DNA of 64,000 bases from Lichina pygmaea (GCA_963422465.1 OY730171.1:1054001-1118000), one strand, 5' to 3'. Positions 44,328-57,946 are shown, numbered from the stretch's first letter. Numbers and translations: made by a program. The notes: a model not told the origin generated them from the sequence alone.

Positions 44328-44891
44328 ATGCCAGTCAAGGATGGTATGTTGCATGCCTGATTGCGTCTCCACCGGCGCTGACAGAGCCTCCGCTCCACTC
44401 TAGACGCATTCCCCTCCTCCGTCGCCTTTGACTTGATCGCAACGTCACTGGGCGGCGACATGGCCCAGCGTAAATCGGCCATGAAGAGGGCCAATGCCGT
44501 GTTTGCCTTTGCGCTGAAGAACGCTCAAGGCAACACGGCTACGTGGTACATCGACCTCAAAGAGACCGGCGAGGTCGGAAAGGGCAGCGCACCCTCAGGC
44601 AAGGAGCCCGATGGTAAGTCCACCCAGACCTCTGCCCGTCCTTGCGGTCTCTTCCGCTCGTGATCTTCCCGACAATCCCGCCAGGGCCACGATCCAGCCT
44701 TTTGGACTGACGTCCTCCCTCGCCCAGTCACACTTACGCTCGCGGACGAGGATTTTGGAAAGTTGGTGCAAGGCAAGGCCAACGCGCAACGGCTCTTCAT
44801 GGCAGGCAAGCTCAAGATCAAGGGAGACATGACCAAGGCGACTCGGGCGGAGCCAGTCTTGAAGATAGCACGAAGCAGCGCCAAGCTGTAG
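44328..44891 (+). CDS. SCP2 sterol/lipid-transfer protein, peroxisomal
   Basis: 129 residues from exons 44328-44343, 44404-44613 and 44728-44891. A one-domain SCP2 protein (yeast Pox18/fungal SCP2 type): a hydrophobic pocket that carries fatty acyl-CoA or sterols in peroxisomes. Seen: AMKRANAVFAFALKN, TWYIDLKETGEVGKG, VTLTLADEDFGKLVQGKANAQRLFMAGKLKIKGDM. The chain ends SSAKL; AKL fits the type 1 peroxisomal targeting signal. The length equals the usual 120-135 residues. The first exon codes only five residues and one base. Confidence 0.92.
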
Positions 44892-45894
44892 TGGAGCCAG
44901 TAGCAGTGTAGATCTTGAATGTCTCCGTCAGAAGTACGGAGTAGCCGTTGCCAGCCTTTGGCACTCTACGTCTTAGATGTCAACTGAACTTCTCGCTTTG
45001 TGAAGGATGCTTCTCATTGGCGTGGCGTTACCGTAAACTGTGCCGTACAAGGCGCGTTAAGGACATATCCTCAGCGGAGTACTATTAGTAGCAAGCCGAG
45101 CCACCGGCGGAGTCGTAACTACTGAGTCTTTTCACGCAGCCGTATAAGGGTATCTCGCCTCAGTAGTTTTGACATCTTAGCTGTACAGTTCACTTTCGCT
45201 TGTACCGCGCGAATGTCATTTTGGTTACTCATCTCCTAAGCGACAGATCGCGGTCATCCACACGTGATGCTAATCACGTGGCTCCAAGTATTCGAGTACC
45301 ATATCACCCGGGATTCTGTGATGCGACAAGTCGTTGGAATATACCTCCGTACACAACAAAAGCGATCAACAACAGCTCTTGGTCACGGCATAGAGGTCCT
45401 GTCGCTGCTGCTCATGTTGATGGCTCTTGAGTATTAATCCTGGAAGAGAAACGATCTCACGGGCCGAGGCGAGCTAACGGCCGTGGATTCGAGTTTCCCA
45501 TCTCGTTCTGGCGCTTCCGCCCGAGTCGGGCAAAATTTTTGAGGCCAAGGAACGGCCTTCCAATCTTCCCCCTGATCGCACCGTCGAGGTACGACGTTGT
45601 CCCTGTCGCTCGACCGGCCAGTCCGCCAGGTTTGATTCCGACCGAAGGCGAGATAGTCGACGTGGAAGTCCTTTAAGGTCGTGGGGCCATGCTTGGCACG
45701 CTCGTGAAGGAGCCAGAACATCCCAACTTCGCAGTACGAGCATCGCGACGTTTGCAGAGCCTGGCAGTCGGCTCGGGATTGCGTCTTGCGTCGACGTCAC
45801 TCCATCCTGGAAGCTGATCGCATCTGGCCCGAGCACATAAAGAAGGGCGCGCTCCGGCGCTGCTGGCCCGCCTCGGCCACGCGAGGGAGTGTGG
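44892..45894. other. Intergenic region upstream of nup2
   Basis: The minus-strand ORFs at 45434-46131 are shadows of GC-rich sequence without domains. A CACGTG-type site lies near 45261. No supported gene. Confidence 0.5.
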
Positions 45895-48800
45895 ATGTCG
45901 AAGCGCAAGACCGAGGTCCAAGGCAGTTCCAACGGCGAGTCGTTCGTGGGTGACGGCAGTTCGGCGGTGGCAGCCATGGATCAACACAGGAAGGCGACGG
46001 CGGCGCAGATCGCCAACAGGAGGTAAGTTGCGCTTTTCATGTGTCGATAGGGCAAGAAGTTTGTCTGCCCTAGACGCGTTGTTTGTCTGTCCGTTCACCG
46101 AGTGAATGGCATCGTCCTCCTGATCGCGCATATGCTCGCCGTCTGCTTCTTTTTATTTATTCCAGTTGTGTTGCTTGGCCCGAGCTTGCCCTAACTCGTG
46201 GATTCACCTATTTGAACAGGATCCGCCAGGCCCGACCTCCTCGTCGACCTTTCTCCAATACATCTACCACAACCACCTCTTCTGCCTTCTCTTCACTTGC
46301 ACCAGCCAACCCAAACTCGGGCCCTCAAACCGCTCAAGCTACCCAGCTACCAGCATTTGTTCCTCCGACAGCTCATCTGAGCACCCCTCTCTTCTCTGCA
46401 TCTGCATCTGCACAGCAGCAGCAACAACCGCCGCCGCCGCCGTCGGGAGGTGGATCCAGCGCGGCGTCCCTCTTCGGAGGCGGCCAGTCCTTCAGCTTCT
46501 CCGTCCCATCCGAATCCTTCTCCTTCAGTGCGCCCGCCACGAACAACCCCTTCGCCTCGACCAACGGCTCCTTTGGAGCGAGCAACCCTGTCGCCAACGG
46601 TTTCAGCGGCTCGATCTTCAACCTGCCACCGTCGGTTCCGTCGGCGAATTTGACACCCTCGCGGCCTGCACAGCCGTCGACGGTTCCATCTCAGCTACCT
46701 CACGGTGACGGCAGTCAGACCGCTCCGCAGCCGCCTGCCACCGTCGGTCTCTTCGGAGCGACATCACAGCCTCAGTTATTCGGCGCGTCGGTCTCCGCGA
46801 CCGCTCCTTCCATCACGCCGTTGACGACATCTCTCCCTGCCGATAACACATGCGGTGGCGACCAGGACATCACGATGCTGTCAGCATCACCTGACTCATC
46901 GTCTCAGAAGAGTCGAATTGTGCAGGAAGGGCTACAGAGCCCTAATTCCCCGACGAATATGTCGGCTCAACCCCAAGATCTAACCAGAAAGGCCGTGGAT
47001 AACACGCCGGATAACACAGCGAATAACGCGCCGAACAAAACGCCGGAAAAAGCCGCCGATAGCGCTGCCAACGACATGGGCAACAACACTGCCAATAACA
47101 CCACCACCGACAAACCCACAGCCAAAAGGAGCTCGGACAACAAGAACGAGGCTGAAGCGATCGACAATCGCCCTTACAACATCTTCCGGGAAGCTGCCGC
47201 CCAAGGCGAAGCAGCCGCCTCCACTACGATGAAACCCAAGGACGCCGTCGCCGCGACGTCCTCCACTCTCGATACCACCAACAAGGAACCTGTCCCCGCG
47301 CCTCTCACGTCAAAGGCGACCAGCATGCCGACAACCGCGGGCCCGTCCAGCTCCGCCAACAACAATAAGAAGGCCGCCGTGTTCGGCTCAAGTGTCGAAA
47401 GGGCCCGGCTCGATCCAAAGCGGCCGCGCCCTTCAGGTGTTCCAAAGACCGCCGAGGAGGATTCCAAGTACAAAGCCCTTATAAGGCTCTTCATTGCGAA
47501 CAAGAAGTTCAAGAAGGCCGTGGCCGATCTACCTCTTCATGGAGACTTCAAGACGCTCTGCGTCGACTATCTGGCACAATGCGATGAGTACGGGTCTGGA
47601 ATGCCGCCGCCGAGCATTGGATCAGGCGCAGGCTCGAAGAGGAAGGAGACGGACGACACCTCCCAAGATGATAAGGCCGCGAGCCGGAAGCGGCCCAAGC
47701 CAGACTCGGCCCACAGAGGCCAGGAAACCCCCGGAAGACCGACGGCCCAGGATCATTCTAAACGCAAGGCCGACGAGGAGTTGACCAAAGACGGCGACGG
47801 CGACCCAGCCACGATCAAGAGGGCCAAGGCGACGCAGGACACGGCATCCCCCAAGAGCCCGTCGCACACGTCGTCGCTCCTCAGCAACATCCTGAATCGC
47901 AAGAGCGCGAGACAGTTCGACCCGCGCACTGACCTCCGTGGCTCGAAGTCGCCCGCCGTCGGCGCAGGGACCAGCAAGGGCACCGACGCGAAGAAGTCAA
48001 AGACGACCGCTCAAGACACCGTCAAGTCGGCGCCCGCACCACCGCAGACCCCATCCTCGCACGAGCCGGCACCTGACGCTCCTAGCGCGCTCTCCGCGTC
48101 CAAGCCCTCGGCTACCACCGGCAGCTCTGTCGCCGGCCAGGCGGCGTCGACCGGCTCGTCCGTCTTAGGGCAAGCAGCCTCGGCCGGAAAGGCGCCAGCT
48201 TCCACCACGAGCTTGTTCGCCGCGAAGCCGACCCCAGCGTCGGGCAGCTTCTTCGGAAGCCCGGCTCCCGGCCCAGCGACCGCACCGGCGTCGGGCTCGT
48301 CTCTATTCAAACCGGCAGCGGCCAACAACGATTCGGCCAGCACCGCAGCGCCGTCGGCGTCGGGCGCGACCACGGGTCAGACCATGTTCAAGCCTTCTGT
48401 CCCGGGTGGCAGTGCGACGACGGCGATGACTACAATCGGCTCGGATTCGTCCCTGCCCCAGCCACCCAAATTCGGCACGGGCCCGGTGAACTTCATGGCG
48501 CAGTTTGGCAAGGTGGCCCAGGAGAATGCCGAGGCCGAGAAGGCGAAGCGCAAAGCCGAGGACTTTGACTCGGAGGACGAGGACGAGGCCGAGTGGGAGC
48601 GCCGCGATGCCGAGAATCAGCTCTCCAGGAAGAAGAAGATCGAGGAGGAAGCAAAGGCGGCCAAGGCCCAATACATCCCCGGCAAGGGCTTCGCGTTTGT
48701 GTCTTCGGGCGAGAAGGACGGCGCGAAGGACGGGAAAGCGTCTGACACCACCATCGAATCGGTCGGCGAGATCTCCAAGCCGACGATGCCGCCTCCGGAC

Positions 48801-50123
48801 CGGCCCAAAGGGGTCTTCGGCGCCGCGAGCACCGATCGCCCGAGCAGCGGGGTGTCGATCTTCGACCAGCCTCAAACGCCCGTCAGCCGCAAGATACGGC
48901 CCGACAACATCTTTGCCCATCTCTCTGACTCCGGAGCCGACAGCGGCAAGACCGGCGACGTGGACGAGGACGAGACCGACACCGGCGAGGAGGGAAAGAC
49001 CAGCAAGACGAACATCGCCGAGAAGGGGAGCAACGTGTCGTATCCGTCCCTGACGCAAGGCCAGAACGGCCGAATCGAGTCGGACGGCGATGGAGACGCC
49101 GGCAAGATTCAGGAGCAGAAGAGCGAGGAGGCTGCCGAAGAGGTGGCGAAGCAGGGCGAGATCGTCGAGCAGAAGGAAGAAGGAAAAGCGGCCCGGGACG
49201 CGACGGAACAGGGCAACGGCGAAGCTACGAAGAAGAACGAGGGCCGAAGCCTCTTCGACAGGGTGTCCAGAGCTGAAGATGACGATCGCCCCCTGCCCAC
49301 GGCCTTGGACGATGTCGCGCCGGACACTCCGGCTGCCCCGGCCGAGGCCGACGCCAGCCGCAGCGTGTTCGGTCAGAAGTCCTCGAGTTCTGCGAGCGGC
49401 GGTGCTTCGGTCAACTTCAACAGCAGCCCATCGACCGACAACAGGTGGAATGCCACCACACCGATCAAGTTCGGGGCCACCGTGCCGGGCTTCAGCTTCG
49501 CCTCGCTGGGCGACACCAAGGGCGGCGCTCCATGGGCGTCGCAGTCGACGAAGACCGGCACCTTTGGTTCGGGCGGGCCATTGGCGGGCAGCGTTGGCGC
49601 GACCTCGTCGGCGCAGCTCGGCGGTGCAGGATTCGGCTTCGGCGTACCCTCGGCGACCTTCGGCGCGCCCGAAACGACGGACACCGGTCGCGACACCACC
49701 GACGAGAGAGATTCGGCCAAAGAGGACCAGCTCGACCTGACTCAGGCCGCGACGGGCGAGGAGGACGAAAACGTGCTGTTCACGGTGCACGGGAAGGGAT
49801 CGGCGTACGACACTGGAGACAACGTATGGAAGACTCGCGGCGTCGGCCAGATGCGCGTCTTGATGCACCGCCAGAGTGGCAGCGTGCGCCTCGTCATGCG
49901 ACAGGAGCGGATCGGAAACGTCATCCTCAACACCCCCCTGCTGAAGGCTGCCAACTACGAGATCAAGGGCGACGCCAGGCGATACGTCAGCTTCCCGGCG
50001 GCCGCCGAGGACGGCAGCGTCACGCCGTGGCTCATCCAAGTCAAAGAACGCGACGAGGCCAAGGCTCTGGTCAAGTTGCTCGAGAAGGCGAAGAGGCCCA
50101 GGAGGAGGAAGGTCAAAAAGTAG
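45895..50123 (+). CDS. nup2: Nucleoporin of the Nup2/Nup50 type with C-terminal Ran-binding domain
   Basis: 1343 residues from exons 45895-46022 and 46220-50123. It is a mobile nuclear-basket nucleoporin that helps importin-alpha recycling and RanGTP-driven cargo release. The N-terminus (MSKRKTEVQG, KATAAQIANRRIRQARPPRR across the splice) matches the importin-alpha-binding start of Nup2/Nup61. A long disordered Ser/Ala/Pro/Thr region follows with scattered FG, SLFG and FxF motifs, an Asn-rich stretch near residues 295-350, and a helical YKALIRLFIANKKFKKAV segment near residue 460. The C-terminus is a RanBD1 domain (about 1226-1335: ENVLFTVHGKGSAY, VLMHRQSGSVRLVMRQE). It is longer than yeast Nup2 (720), mainly through low complexity. 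Confidence 0.9.
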
Positions 50124-50134
50124 GCGGCACGACA

Positions 50135-50172
<38 letters not shown>

Positions 50173-52463
50173 CTACTCCTCACACGACCCACAACGAAAG
50201 GAATCGACGATAAGCCCGGAAGAAAGAATCGGAAGAACGAAGAGCAATGTCACCCGTCGAACAGCAGACATGATACCAAGAGAAGAGGGCATAGCGCATT
50301 GCAGGTTTGTCAGGCACCGGGGAATAAGAGATGGAGCATGGCAAAAGGGTCAAGACTGGATGGGCGGATCCTTTCTTTTCTCTCTTTGCCATCTCGTACT
50401 CTTTCTTCTCATGTCTAAGAGCGTGCGATCGCATCAGCATCGGCAGCAACACCAACGAAAGAGCAGAGCAGAGGGGAGGAGGGGGACTTGACATGGGAAG
50501 TACAGTACAGGATCGAAAACGACATGGGATCAGGGAAGGGGAGGATCACCACTTGCTACAACTTTGCTAATACTTTTCTCATACTTTGCTCATCACCCTT
50601 GCTCAAGCAAGTCTACATTGAAAATAAGAATGGGCACATGGCCACTGATTTCTGCCAAGTCTTTGTTCCAACTCGTCCCTTTGCACGCAGATACTGTGAT
50701 TACGTAGGCATGGTAGATAACCTGGTCTCGTCGGTTTGCCGAGGGAGACGGTGAGTTACTCATCTCAACTTGCTGTCACGAAGAGTTGGTGAATGCAGGC
50801 AGTGATTGGATCACTAGACAGCTCTAGTGCAAAGGCAGGCGGGGATGTTCTTCTGTCAGTCGGCCTCTTCAACAGTGAATGCTCTTGTGATAAGTCTAGC
50901 TCTTACGAATTTATATAGGACATATGGGTGTAGGACGTACGTACAGTATGTACCGGTAGCTCTACTGCTTTTAAGAGTTACTCTAGCGTGCAAAAGGGCC
51001 TGTCTGGCCCCTGACAGATCGTACGGTACTTTTATGCCAGCGTAGAGACAGATTGCTGTACGCCTTGTGCGTAAGCAGTATGTTAGCATGGCGCCACAGG
51101 CTTGCAATTAGTTAGTGACGGGGCTACGTATGGGTACAGTCGTCCGGTACGAGCTACCCCGCACTTGCTACTTTGTAATTAAAACAAGGCTTTGCAGCTT
51201 TCACCGCCGTACGTACGTATGTACGTAGTTGGCCGTTGTAAGGCTGGGCCGCTCTACGGGTCCTGGTAAGGCTGGAGTTGCGAGGCTGTGGCTCTGGAGA
51301 GAAGAGGCTAATTGCTGTGCAAGGCTGGATGGAACAACGGGAGTACGGCACCGTAGTCTCCTGTTTGGGCTTACCTGCGTACACCAAATACGTGCCTACG
51401 AAGCTAGTGATCGCCGTACAACTTTGTGCTACTGTACGACATTGTAGGCAGTCCTAGACTACCGCTGGAGACTGAGGTGAGACTGGGCTGGTCTTTTTGG
51501 CGGTGACAGTCATCTGACAGGTCTACTCCGCACACACACGTACGGGAGTACATACTCGCGATACTCTATGTGCGACACCAGTACGGGAGTACCGTACAGG
51601 GTATTTCATGGGTAGCTCTACATCACAGGATGGAGGTAGTAGCTCCACCATAGGGATGCCTGATGAGAACTACTCTGCATACGTACCTTTATACCTATCA
51701 CTGCACTCGTGAACGGGGCTATGACTAGAGCTGGAGCCAGAGCTGGAACCAAAGCTGGAGCCAGAACCGGAGCTCACGTAGAGCTAGTAGGATTGATATT
51801 CCCCCCATGTCGGTACCGTACGTACCGTACAGTACGTAACGTAACGTGGTTGACGTACTGTACGGGGAGGGTCCGGTGCGGGCGTAGCAAGGACCCAAGG
51901 ACGCCCGGGACACAAGGAAATAAGCGCCGCAGAGACGCAAGAACCCCAGGAAGCAAGAAAGCGCAGCGACAACACAAGGAAGCATCTTCACAAGAAAAGG
52001 AGAGAGAAAAACAATCCGATGATATCTGAGCCACCCCCGGGCTAGACCGAGGCACTACGTGCCACTGACATGATATGAAAGTCGCCAGTCACGAAACAAG
52101 TTGATGTGTACGAAGGTACGATCAAGTCTGTCTTCCTGGGAGTTTGGATTCTATGACTATTATGTGGTAAACAAGCCCCCCCCCCCAAAAAAAAAGGATT
52201 ACACAGCTGACTACGTACTCCGTACGTTCGATGAGAGTCTTTGTTGGGAACAAGGCTGAGCGGGAGTTAGGCTGTGGCGGATCTCATGGTAGGGCTAGCC
52301 TTACGCGGAGCCGCATCGGTCTCTTGCTTCGACGGCTCTGTATCTCGTAACTTGAGCTGGTTCGTGAGCCACTTTAGATATTATGCCCTGTAGACGACCT
52401 TGGAGATTCCGCCGTTGATGATGGTATGCTTGATTTCCGCAGATGAGGGGTGGTAGATGGTGC
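50124..52463. other. 2.3-kb intergenic region
   Basis: No supported gene. It has a CT run at 50140-50167, many GTAC palindromes (50936-50955, 51211-51230, 51818-51845), a 12-bp Gly/Ala-coding-like tandem (AGCTGGAGCCAG) near 51726-51775, and C11-A9 at 52176-52195. Confidence 0.55.
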
Positions 52464-54070
52464 TCAGTAGATGGTGGCGATTCGCCAGCCAGCCAGCCGT
52501 ATACGTGCGACGATGAAGAGCAGCAAAGCTACGGCGTAGGCGGCACCGGTGAAGGCGATGAGACCCCAGTATCGACCTTTGGCGACCGAGAGCAGTTGCC
52601 CGGCGAGGGGGATGCCGCAGAGTGCGCTGAAGACGGCGCGATTAGTCCTTTCGAGGCGACGAGCTCGACCCAAAGCAGACAGGCTAGAAGAAAGAAGCGA
52701 CGTACCCGAAGCTTACGACGGTGTAGCAGGTCGCGAAATAGGTCCCGTACCGCTGCGTGCCGCAGAGCTGACCCACGCACGCGGGCGTCAGGCTGATGTT
52801 GCTGCCGCTGCCAAAACCAAAGACGAGGGCGAAGAGGACGACCACGGCGACGGAGGAGCCGGCCGGCAGCCAGAGAGCCACGGTCGAGACGAGACACATG
52901 GCGATGGTCAAGATCATGATGTTGTAGCGGCCGAGGTGGTCGGCGACGATGCCGGGGATCCAGCGGCCGAAGAACGAGCCGGCGTTGAAGATGGCGAGGA
53001 GCTGGTAGGAGAAGGCGGCGGAGAAGCCTCTGGCCATGCCGTACGAGGCCAGGTACGTGATCGGCACGAACAGGCCCAGCTGGATCGCGAAGACGCCGGC
53101 CGTGGTCAGGGCGAAGCCCGCGTCCTTGAAGATCCCAGGATCCGGTCTCGCGCTCGAGTCAGCCCTCGGAGGCAGCCTCGACCGGATCAGGGCGTTGGCG
53201 ACGGCGAGCAGGAACAGGGACACGAAGGCCATGATCCGGGTCGCCCAGGCCCAGCCTACGCGCGGGAAGAGTGCCTGCAGCATCAAGGGGAAGATGACGC
53301 CTCCGATGGAGCCACCGCAGGCTGCGACGCCCGTGGCCTTGGCTCGGCGGGCCATGAAGAAGTGGCCGACGCTGGCGACAGCTGGCGTCATGATCAGCGA
53401 TGTGCCCAGGCCACCCAGCAGGCCGACGACGACGAGGAAATGCCAGTAATCTGTCATCGGCTCGGACGGACAAGGACATCAGCACTCGTATCTTTACGGG
53501 CCGACATCGAGCTTGAGTCATCGGGGGTCCCAACTGACGCGTGCACGCCCCCATCAATATCTGGCTCAGAAACATGAAGATGCTACCTGCGAACACCAGC
53601 AGCCTCGGCCCTCGCGCGTCGAAGACGGGGCCGATCTGGAGACCACAGAAAAACGCCAAGAACACGTACAGACTGAAGATCCAGCCGATGGTGCCCTCGC
53701 TGTAATGGCGCAGCTGGTTCTTGGCCAGGTACGCCTGCAGCACGCCGATGGTGTTCATCATGCCAAAGGCCGACATCATGCCGCTCAGGGAGCCCAGGAC
53801 GACGAGCCAGGCGCGCCATCCGCCTTCCGGGTAGAGGTTGCCGTCGTCGGCCCCGTCGTCCTGCGTACCGACGTCCTGCGTTCCGACATCTCGGCGGAGC
53901 TCCTGCTTCTCGCTGTCAGGGGGCGTGTGTGCCTGCGGCAGCGTCGCTTCATGTCGATCCGAGGAGGCCACCGGCGACTCTTGGCCGGTGCCGCCGCCGT
54001 TGACGAAACGCGCCTTTCCCTCATCTCCATGTGAGACCGAAGACATGCTCGTGGCGCCATCATGGTTCAT
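52464..54070 (-). CDS. MFS monocarboxylate-permease-like transporter (MCT family)
   Basis: 479 residues from exons 54070-53539, 53450-52706 and 52626-52464. About 80 disordered residues are followed by [16 protein letters not shown], the MCT-family opening (D/EGGW.AW). Then come [44 protein letters not shown] across the first splice, [12 protein letters not shown], a hydrophilic central loop, [20 protein letters not shown] and [11 protein letters not shown] across the second splice. Twelve spans are expected. Fungal MCT-like proteins move carboxylates, riboflavin or unknown solutes, so the substrate is open. Nine codons upstream in frame begin with TTG, so the first ATG at 54070 is taken as the start. 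Confidence 0.9.
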
Positions 54071-55636
54071 ACCTGTGGCGGTCCCGTATGAAGTCAACGA
54101 CGGCTTGTTGACAGTGACTGTCTCTTGCGAAGGTGGTCAGCTATGTGATTGCTTGGGTAATACGACTCTGAGGATTCAAGGCCCGTCGGGTACACACTCA
54201 CGATCGCTCAGATGACCTACTGTTTACATGATGTCAGGTGGGCCGGATATCCTCGGCCGTCGGCATGGAATGCCGCGGCGCATATACGGTAGAGTTTGGA
54301 CCCAACCTCCGGGCCGACAGTACGTACCGATATGTACGTACCGTACGTATCGGCAGGGAATACTGTATCTCCGAAGCCCGACGGGCGGAGATGCCGAGCG
54401 TCGATGCCTGCCAGCGAAGCGACCCGCTACGTACGTACGTATGTGCGGGAGCTGGCGACAGAAGTATTCGGAATCCCACTAAAAAGTGATGAGACTATCC
54501 TCACCACCAAAAACCACCTCACCCAACTCCATACCATCGATCAACCAGAACTAACAAAAGCATCAGCATTGCACAGAAAGCATGTGTGCTTGCTCTTCTT
54601 GAGGAAGGTACCGTTACGTATACCTGTGAAGCATATCAGTAATCTTGCAGACCTTTCTTTCAGCACAATCTATCATATCTGTCAAGTTATGTTTTGACTG
54701 TGGCTACCATCCACTCAGCTCGCCGTCGACTGGGCCCTTAGCACAGGGTGCAGCACCTGACTAAGCAGGTCGCGCGCAGCCCTGTCGGGCAGATGCCCGC
54801 CACAGTAGCCTTTTAAGGTTCAGAGCTCCGTAGCCGACTCGCGACCGACTGCGCGCGACAAACTCTGTGGACAAGAACAGCAACAGTGATAATGACAGAG
54901 TAATGAGAATAGTGACAGCTCAGAGTGGGAAGAAGACTAAGCTTCATAAGAAGATGCCTAAGGACTTCAGACCTCAAGATCTCAAACCACTGGGGTGGTG
55001 GTGGATAACAACAAAAATCATGATAACAACTGGAAGAGAAATTAGGATATAGTCTCATAACTTTTGTCACTCATATGGACATCTTTCTGAATACTTTTGG
55101 CGTGGGCCTCGGTACTTCCGTACTTCCGTACGTACGAGTACATGCATACAGCGCTTGCGTCCGCAAGGCTTGGTATCCCACCTTCTATTAGTACGAGTAC
55201 GCAGCGGTACGTACGTACATAAGTACATATGTACGTACGTACCTCTGTGCCGTAGAAGATGAGGCTCGTACTGTACCTCGTACGCTGTAGAACCCCGTCA
55301 GGCACCGTTGCATTAGCTGCCGTGCGACTTAACGTAGAGATTATGCCGTGCTGGGTACGGAACGTACGACATCCGGCGCAGTGTTCAGGAACGTTGCGTC
55401 ACGTTGTATTCCCAAGGATGGCGCCGCCAGCGACGTACCATCGAACTGAGCTTACTCCGTACTACGTCTACGCAAGACCCCGGCAAGTGACTTTGTCGAA
55501 TCGCCTCAGATTGACGATTGGCCATTAGATATTCACTCAGAACTCTCTCGATATATCTTCGAGATGGATCACCATCTCTCATTTTCAGCTCCGTCTTTCT
55601 TTTCCGGCACGCTGGTCAACCTCGCTCATTGCGAGA
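54071..55636. other. Intergenic region with GTAC clusters and a possible transposase fragment
   Basis: GTAC/TACGTA clusters at 54316-54350, 54428-54443 and 55115-55245 are the densest in the window. A 55-codon plus-strand stretch at 54533-54697 (ELTKASALHRKHVCLLFLRK...STIYHICQ) resembles the helix-turn-helix start of a Tc1/mariner-type transposase, but weakly. No supported gene. Confidence 0.45.
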
Positions 55637-56548
55637 ATGAGTCCTCCCTCCTGCTTCTCAAGGCCAAGATCATCCTGTTACGCCCGTGCAGACGCACTGC
55701 CTCAATATCGACGTTCCAAGCGCTCGAACGTCCCACGACGCTCAAGGGACGAACCAGATCAGATCCGGCATGGGTCTCCTTATCCCCGCCGTGACTATGC
55801 GTCTGTCCACTCTTTTCCCGAACCGTGGAGTGGTCACGCATTGTGCGAGACTTTCCTGTCCGCTCGCATCGGACGTTGCGGAATCGCAGGCCAAACTCCG
55901 ACCTTCATCGTCCCCGACGAGATACTCTTACGGACACTCGATTTGACCGACAACGAGGCCGCCGACGCGGTCATCAGACACTTCACCAACCGCTACAACG
56001 ACCCCCGGCAGATGGACGCCGAGAAACATCTCGAGCGTCTCGTTTGCTCCCCATTGCTTCGGAAGGACGATGTTCACAACGTTCTCCGATGCGCCGACGA
56101 CCTGTTCTTTGAAGGGCTGCTGCGGCCCGACGTCATGTTTTCTTGGTCAGAGCACCTGGTTGGCGAGATCGACCTGCGAGCCGCCCCCGACCTCGACATC
56201 ATCGGCACCACCCAGATACAACAACAGGAGAACAGAACGTTCAGGGCCCGCATCGTCCTGTCGAGCTCTATGCTGCAAAATTCCGCCTACGATCGACGTC
56301 TGGTGCTCTCTGCTGTTCTGCACGAAGCCACCCACGCCTATCTCTTTGTACGACTTGGCCTGGCTGCAAAGTGTGACAATGGCCACACCGAGGGGTTCTT
56401 CACTATCGCCGGCCTCATCGACGAGTGGTTCGATCGCTGCGGCGGTCATCCGGGTTATCTCCGGCTTCTGCACCCAGAAGCTGATCTTGAATGCTTTCTT
56501 GCTCGCGACGGTTCTGGTTGGGACCCGCTAGCGCAAGCCTGGCGATAG
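55637..56548 (+). CDS. SprT-like zinc metalloprotease-domain protein
   Basis: 303 residues, single exon. The SprT-like domain spans about 125-290. DDLFFEGLLRPDVMFSWSE opens the fold and LSAVLHEATHAYLF holds the HExxH zinc motif near residue 222 (nt 56300). A further His for the third ligand may be in CDNGHTEGF. Fungi carry many stand-alone SprT-like proteins related to the Spartan/Wss1 group that cuts DNA-protein crosslinks, but this one lacks a visible PCNA- or ubiquitin-binding tail, so its role is uncertain. The first 75 residues are Arg/Ser/Pro-rich and probably disordered. Confidence 0.78.
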   Translation: MSPPSCFSRPRSSCYARADALPQYRRSKRSNVPRRSRDEPDQIRHGSPYPRRDYASVHSFPEPWSGHALCETFLSARIGRCGIAGQTPTFIVPDEILLRTLDLTDNEAADAVIRHFTNRYNDPRQMDAEKHLERLVCSPLLRKDDVHNVLRCADDLFFEGLLRPDVMFSWSEHLVGEIDLRAAPDLDIIGTTQIQQQENRTFRARIVLSSSMLQNSAYDRRLVLSAVLHEATHAYLFVRLGLAAKCDNGHTEGFFTIAGLIDEWFDRCGGHPGYLRLLHPEADLECFLARDGSGWDPLAQAWR

Positions 56549-57946
56549 GTCGTACGGTGCCCCCTGGGTTCGTATGGTCCTGGTCTATACGCGTGTCGTA
56601 TAGCCGTCCGCGTTTTGCGTCACAGCTCTCCTCTTTGAGGGCCTGAAAATTCGAGCATCTGCCAACTGCCTCGCTTGTCGCGAGCGTCGAGCTCGTCAGT
56701 CGAGTTTTGCGCCAAGCACACTTTTGCTTCTTTTCTACGAACAAGCATCGTAGAAGCTTGTCTACGTCGGCTCTTCTCCAGCATTCTTTCATCCTTACGG
56801 TCTGAAGCTTCAAGCCACTTGACATGAGTTTAACGAGTGACTAGAGCTCTCCGATCTTGCTTGTCATTGCTCTTTCCTTGCATCATGGAGCTCTTGGATG
56901 CATCTTGAGAGTGATCTACTCCTTGATTACCGTGAACGCGTTCCAAATTTTCTGCCCTTCCTTTCTTTCCGTTTTGCTACCTCTCGGCTTGCCATGAGAG
57001 GCTACTTTGCTTCAAGGTGTCTAGGTACAGCTACCAAGTTGCCCCTAGCGCCTTTCATCGGTCGTTTTCTCTCTGTTCGCTCTCTACATACACAACGAGT
57101 ACTGTAACATGTATGGCAAGCTTCAATGATACGTGCAACCCTTCTCGAAAATGGGCCAAGAAGTTCCTTGGCCCAAAAACCACAACCACAGAATCGGCAC
57201 GGTCACTCGAAAAGGTTCTAAATGATCGCTCTATCTTCCGTATGGACGATACAGTTCTAGAGCTCTGATGCATTCAAAGGCGGAGGACGTGGTAGTTTGG
57301 AATAGGCTGCCGTAGGGGCCTTTCTTACCTGAGCCACACGGCCTTTGTGCTCAGCTTCTTTTCTGCCTCAGCGCTGCATCGGCGTTGTCTTTGCTTCTTT
57401 TCTGCCATGGCAGGAGCCTCATCAAGAACTGCATGCAGGGTAGCCAATCTCAGCAATGTCTTTGAATCTGGGCCGTAGGACAAGGCTACGGCTGGGATAT
57501 CTCGTCATCCTCGATCGAGCACATCTTACGGTCTGGCTGACGTCAGTTTCCATGTTGAGAGCGGTCGTGTGACTGCTCCAGGTTGTCTCGCCCTGACCGC
57601 AACAATCATCGGATGTCCGGCGTTGTCCACCCCTTTTCTTCTATCCCTAGGTGGCGAAAAGCGAAGAGCTCAGGATATCGATTTCGGAGTTCGAAGCCGC
57701 CGTGCTCGACACAGAATGCTCAAGTTAGCCGCCTGACTCGAGCGTGACTTTGCAAGCCTCGGCTGGCCTCACGGGCCACCGTGTGGGGGCCAACACGTAG
57801 CACGCATGGATGCGGTAGCACGGGGTAACCAAGACCTGAAGCATCACTGGCCTAGGGACAGCTAAACCTTATCGAAATGATCGTCCCGGTGTTTACCACT
57901 CTTGCAAGAGCAGTCTTCCAGTGATATGCACGTTGCCCTGAGGTAC

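Noticed and set aside
45434-46131. Minus-strand ORFs upstream of nup2
   Set aside because: They overlap the nup2 first exon in antisense and show no recognisable family.
48303-50192. 629-codon minus-strand ORF opposite nup2
   Set aside because: The plus frame holds the RanBD domain; the minus frame is Arg/Leu/Ala-rich without motifs.
54533-54697. Tc1/mariner transposase fragment
   Set aside because: Only a weak helix-turn-helix resemblance, with no terminal repeats or catalytic motif found.
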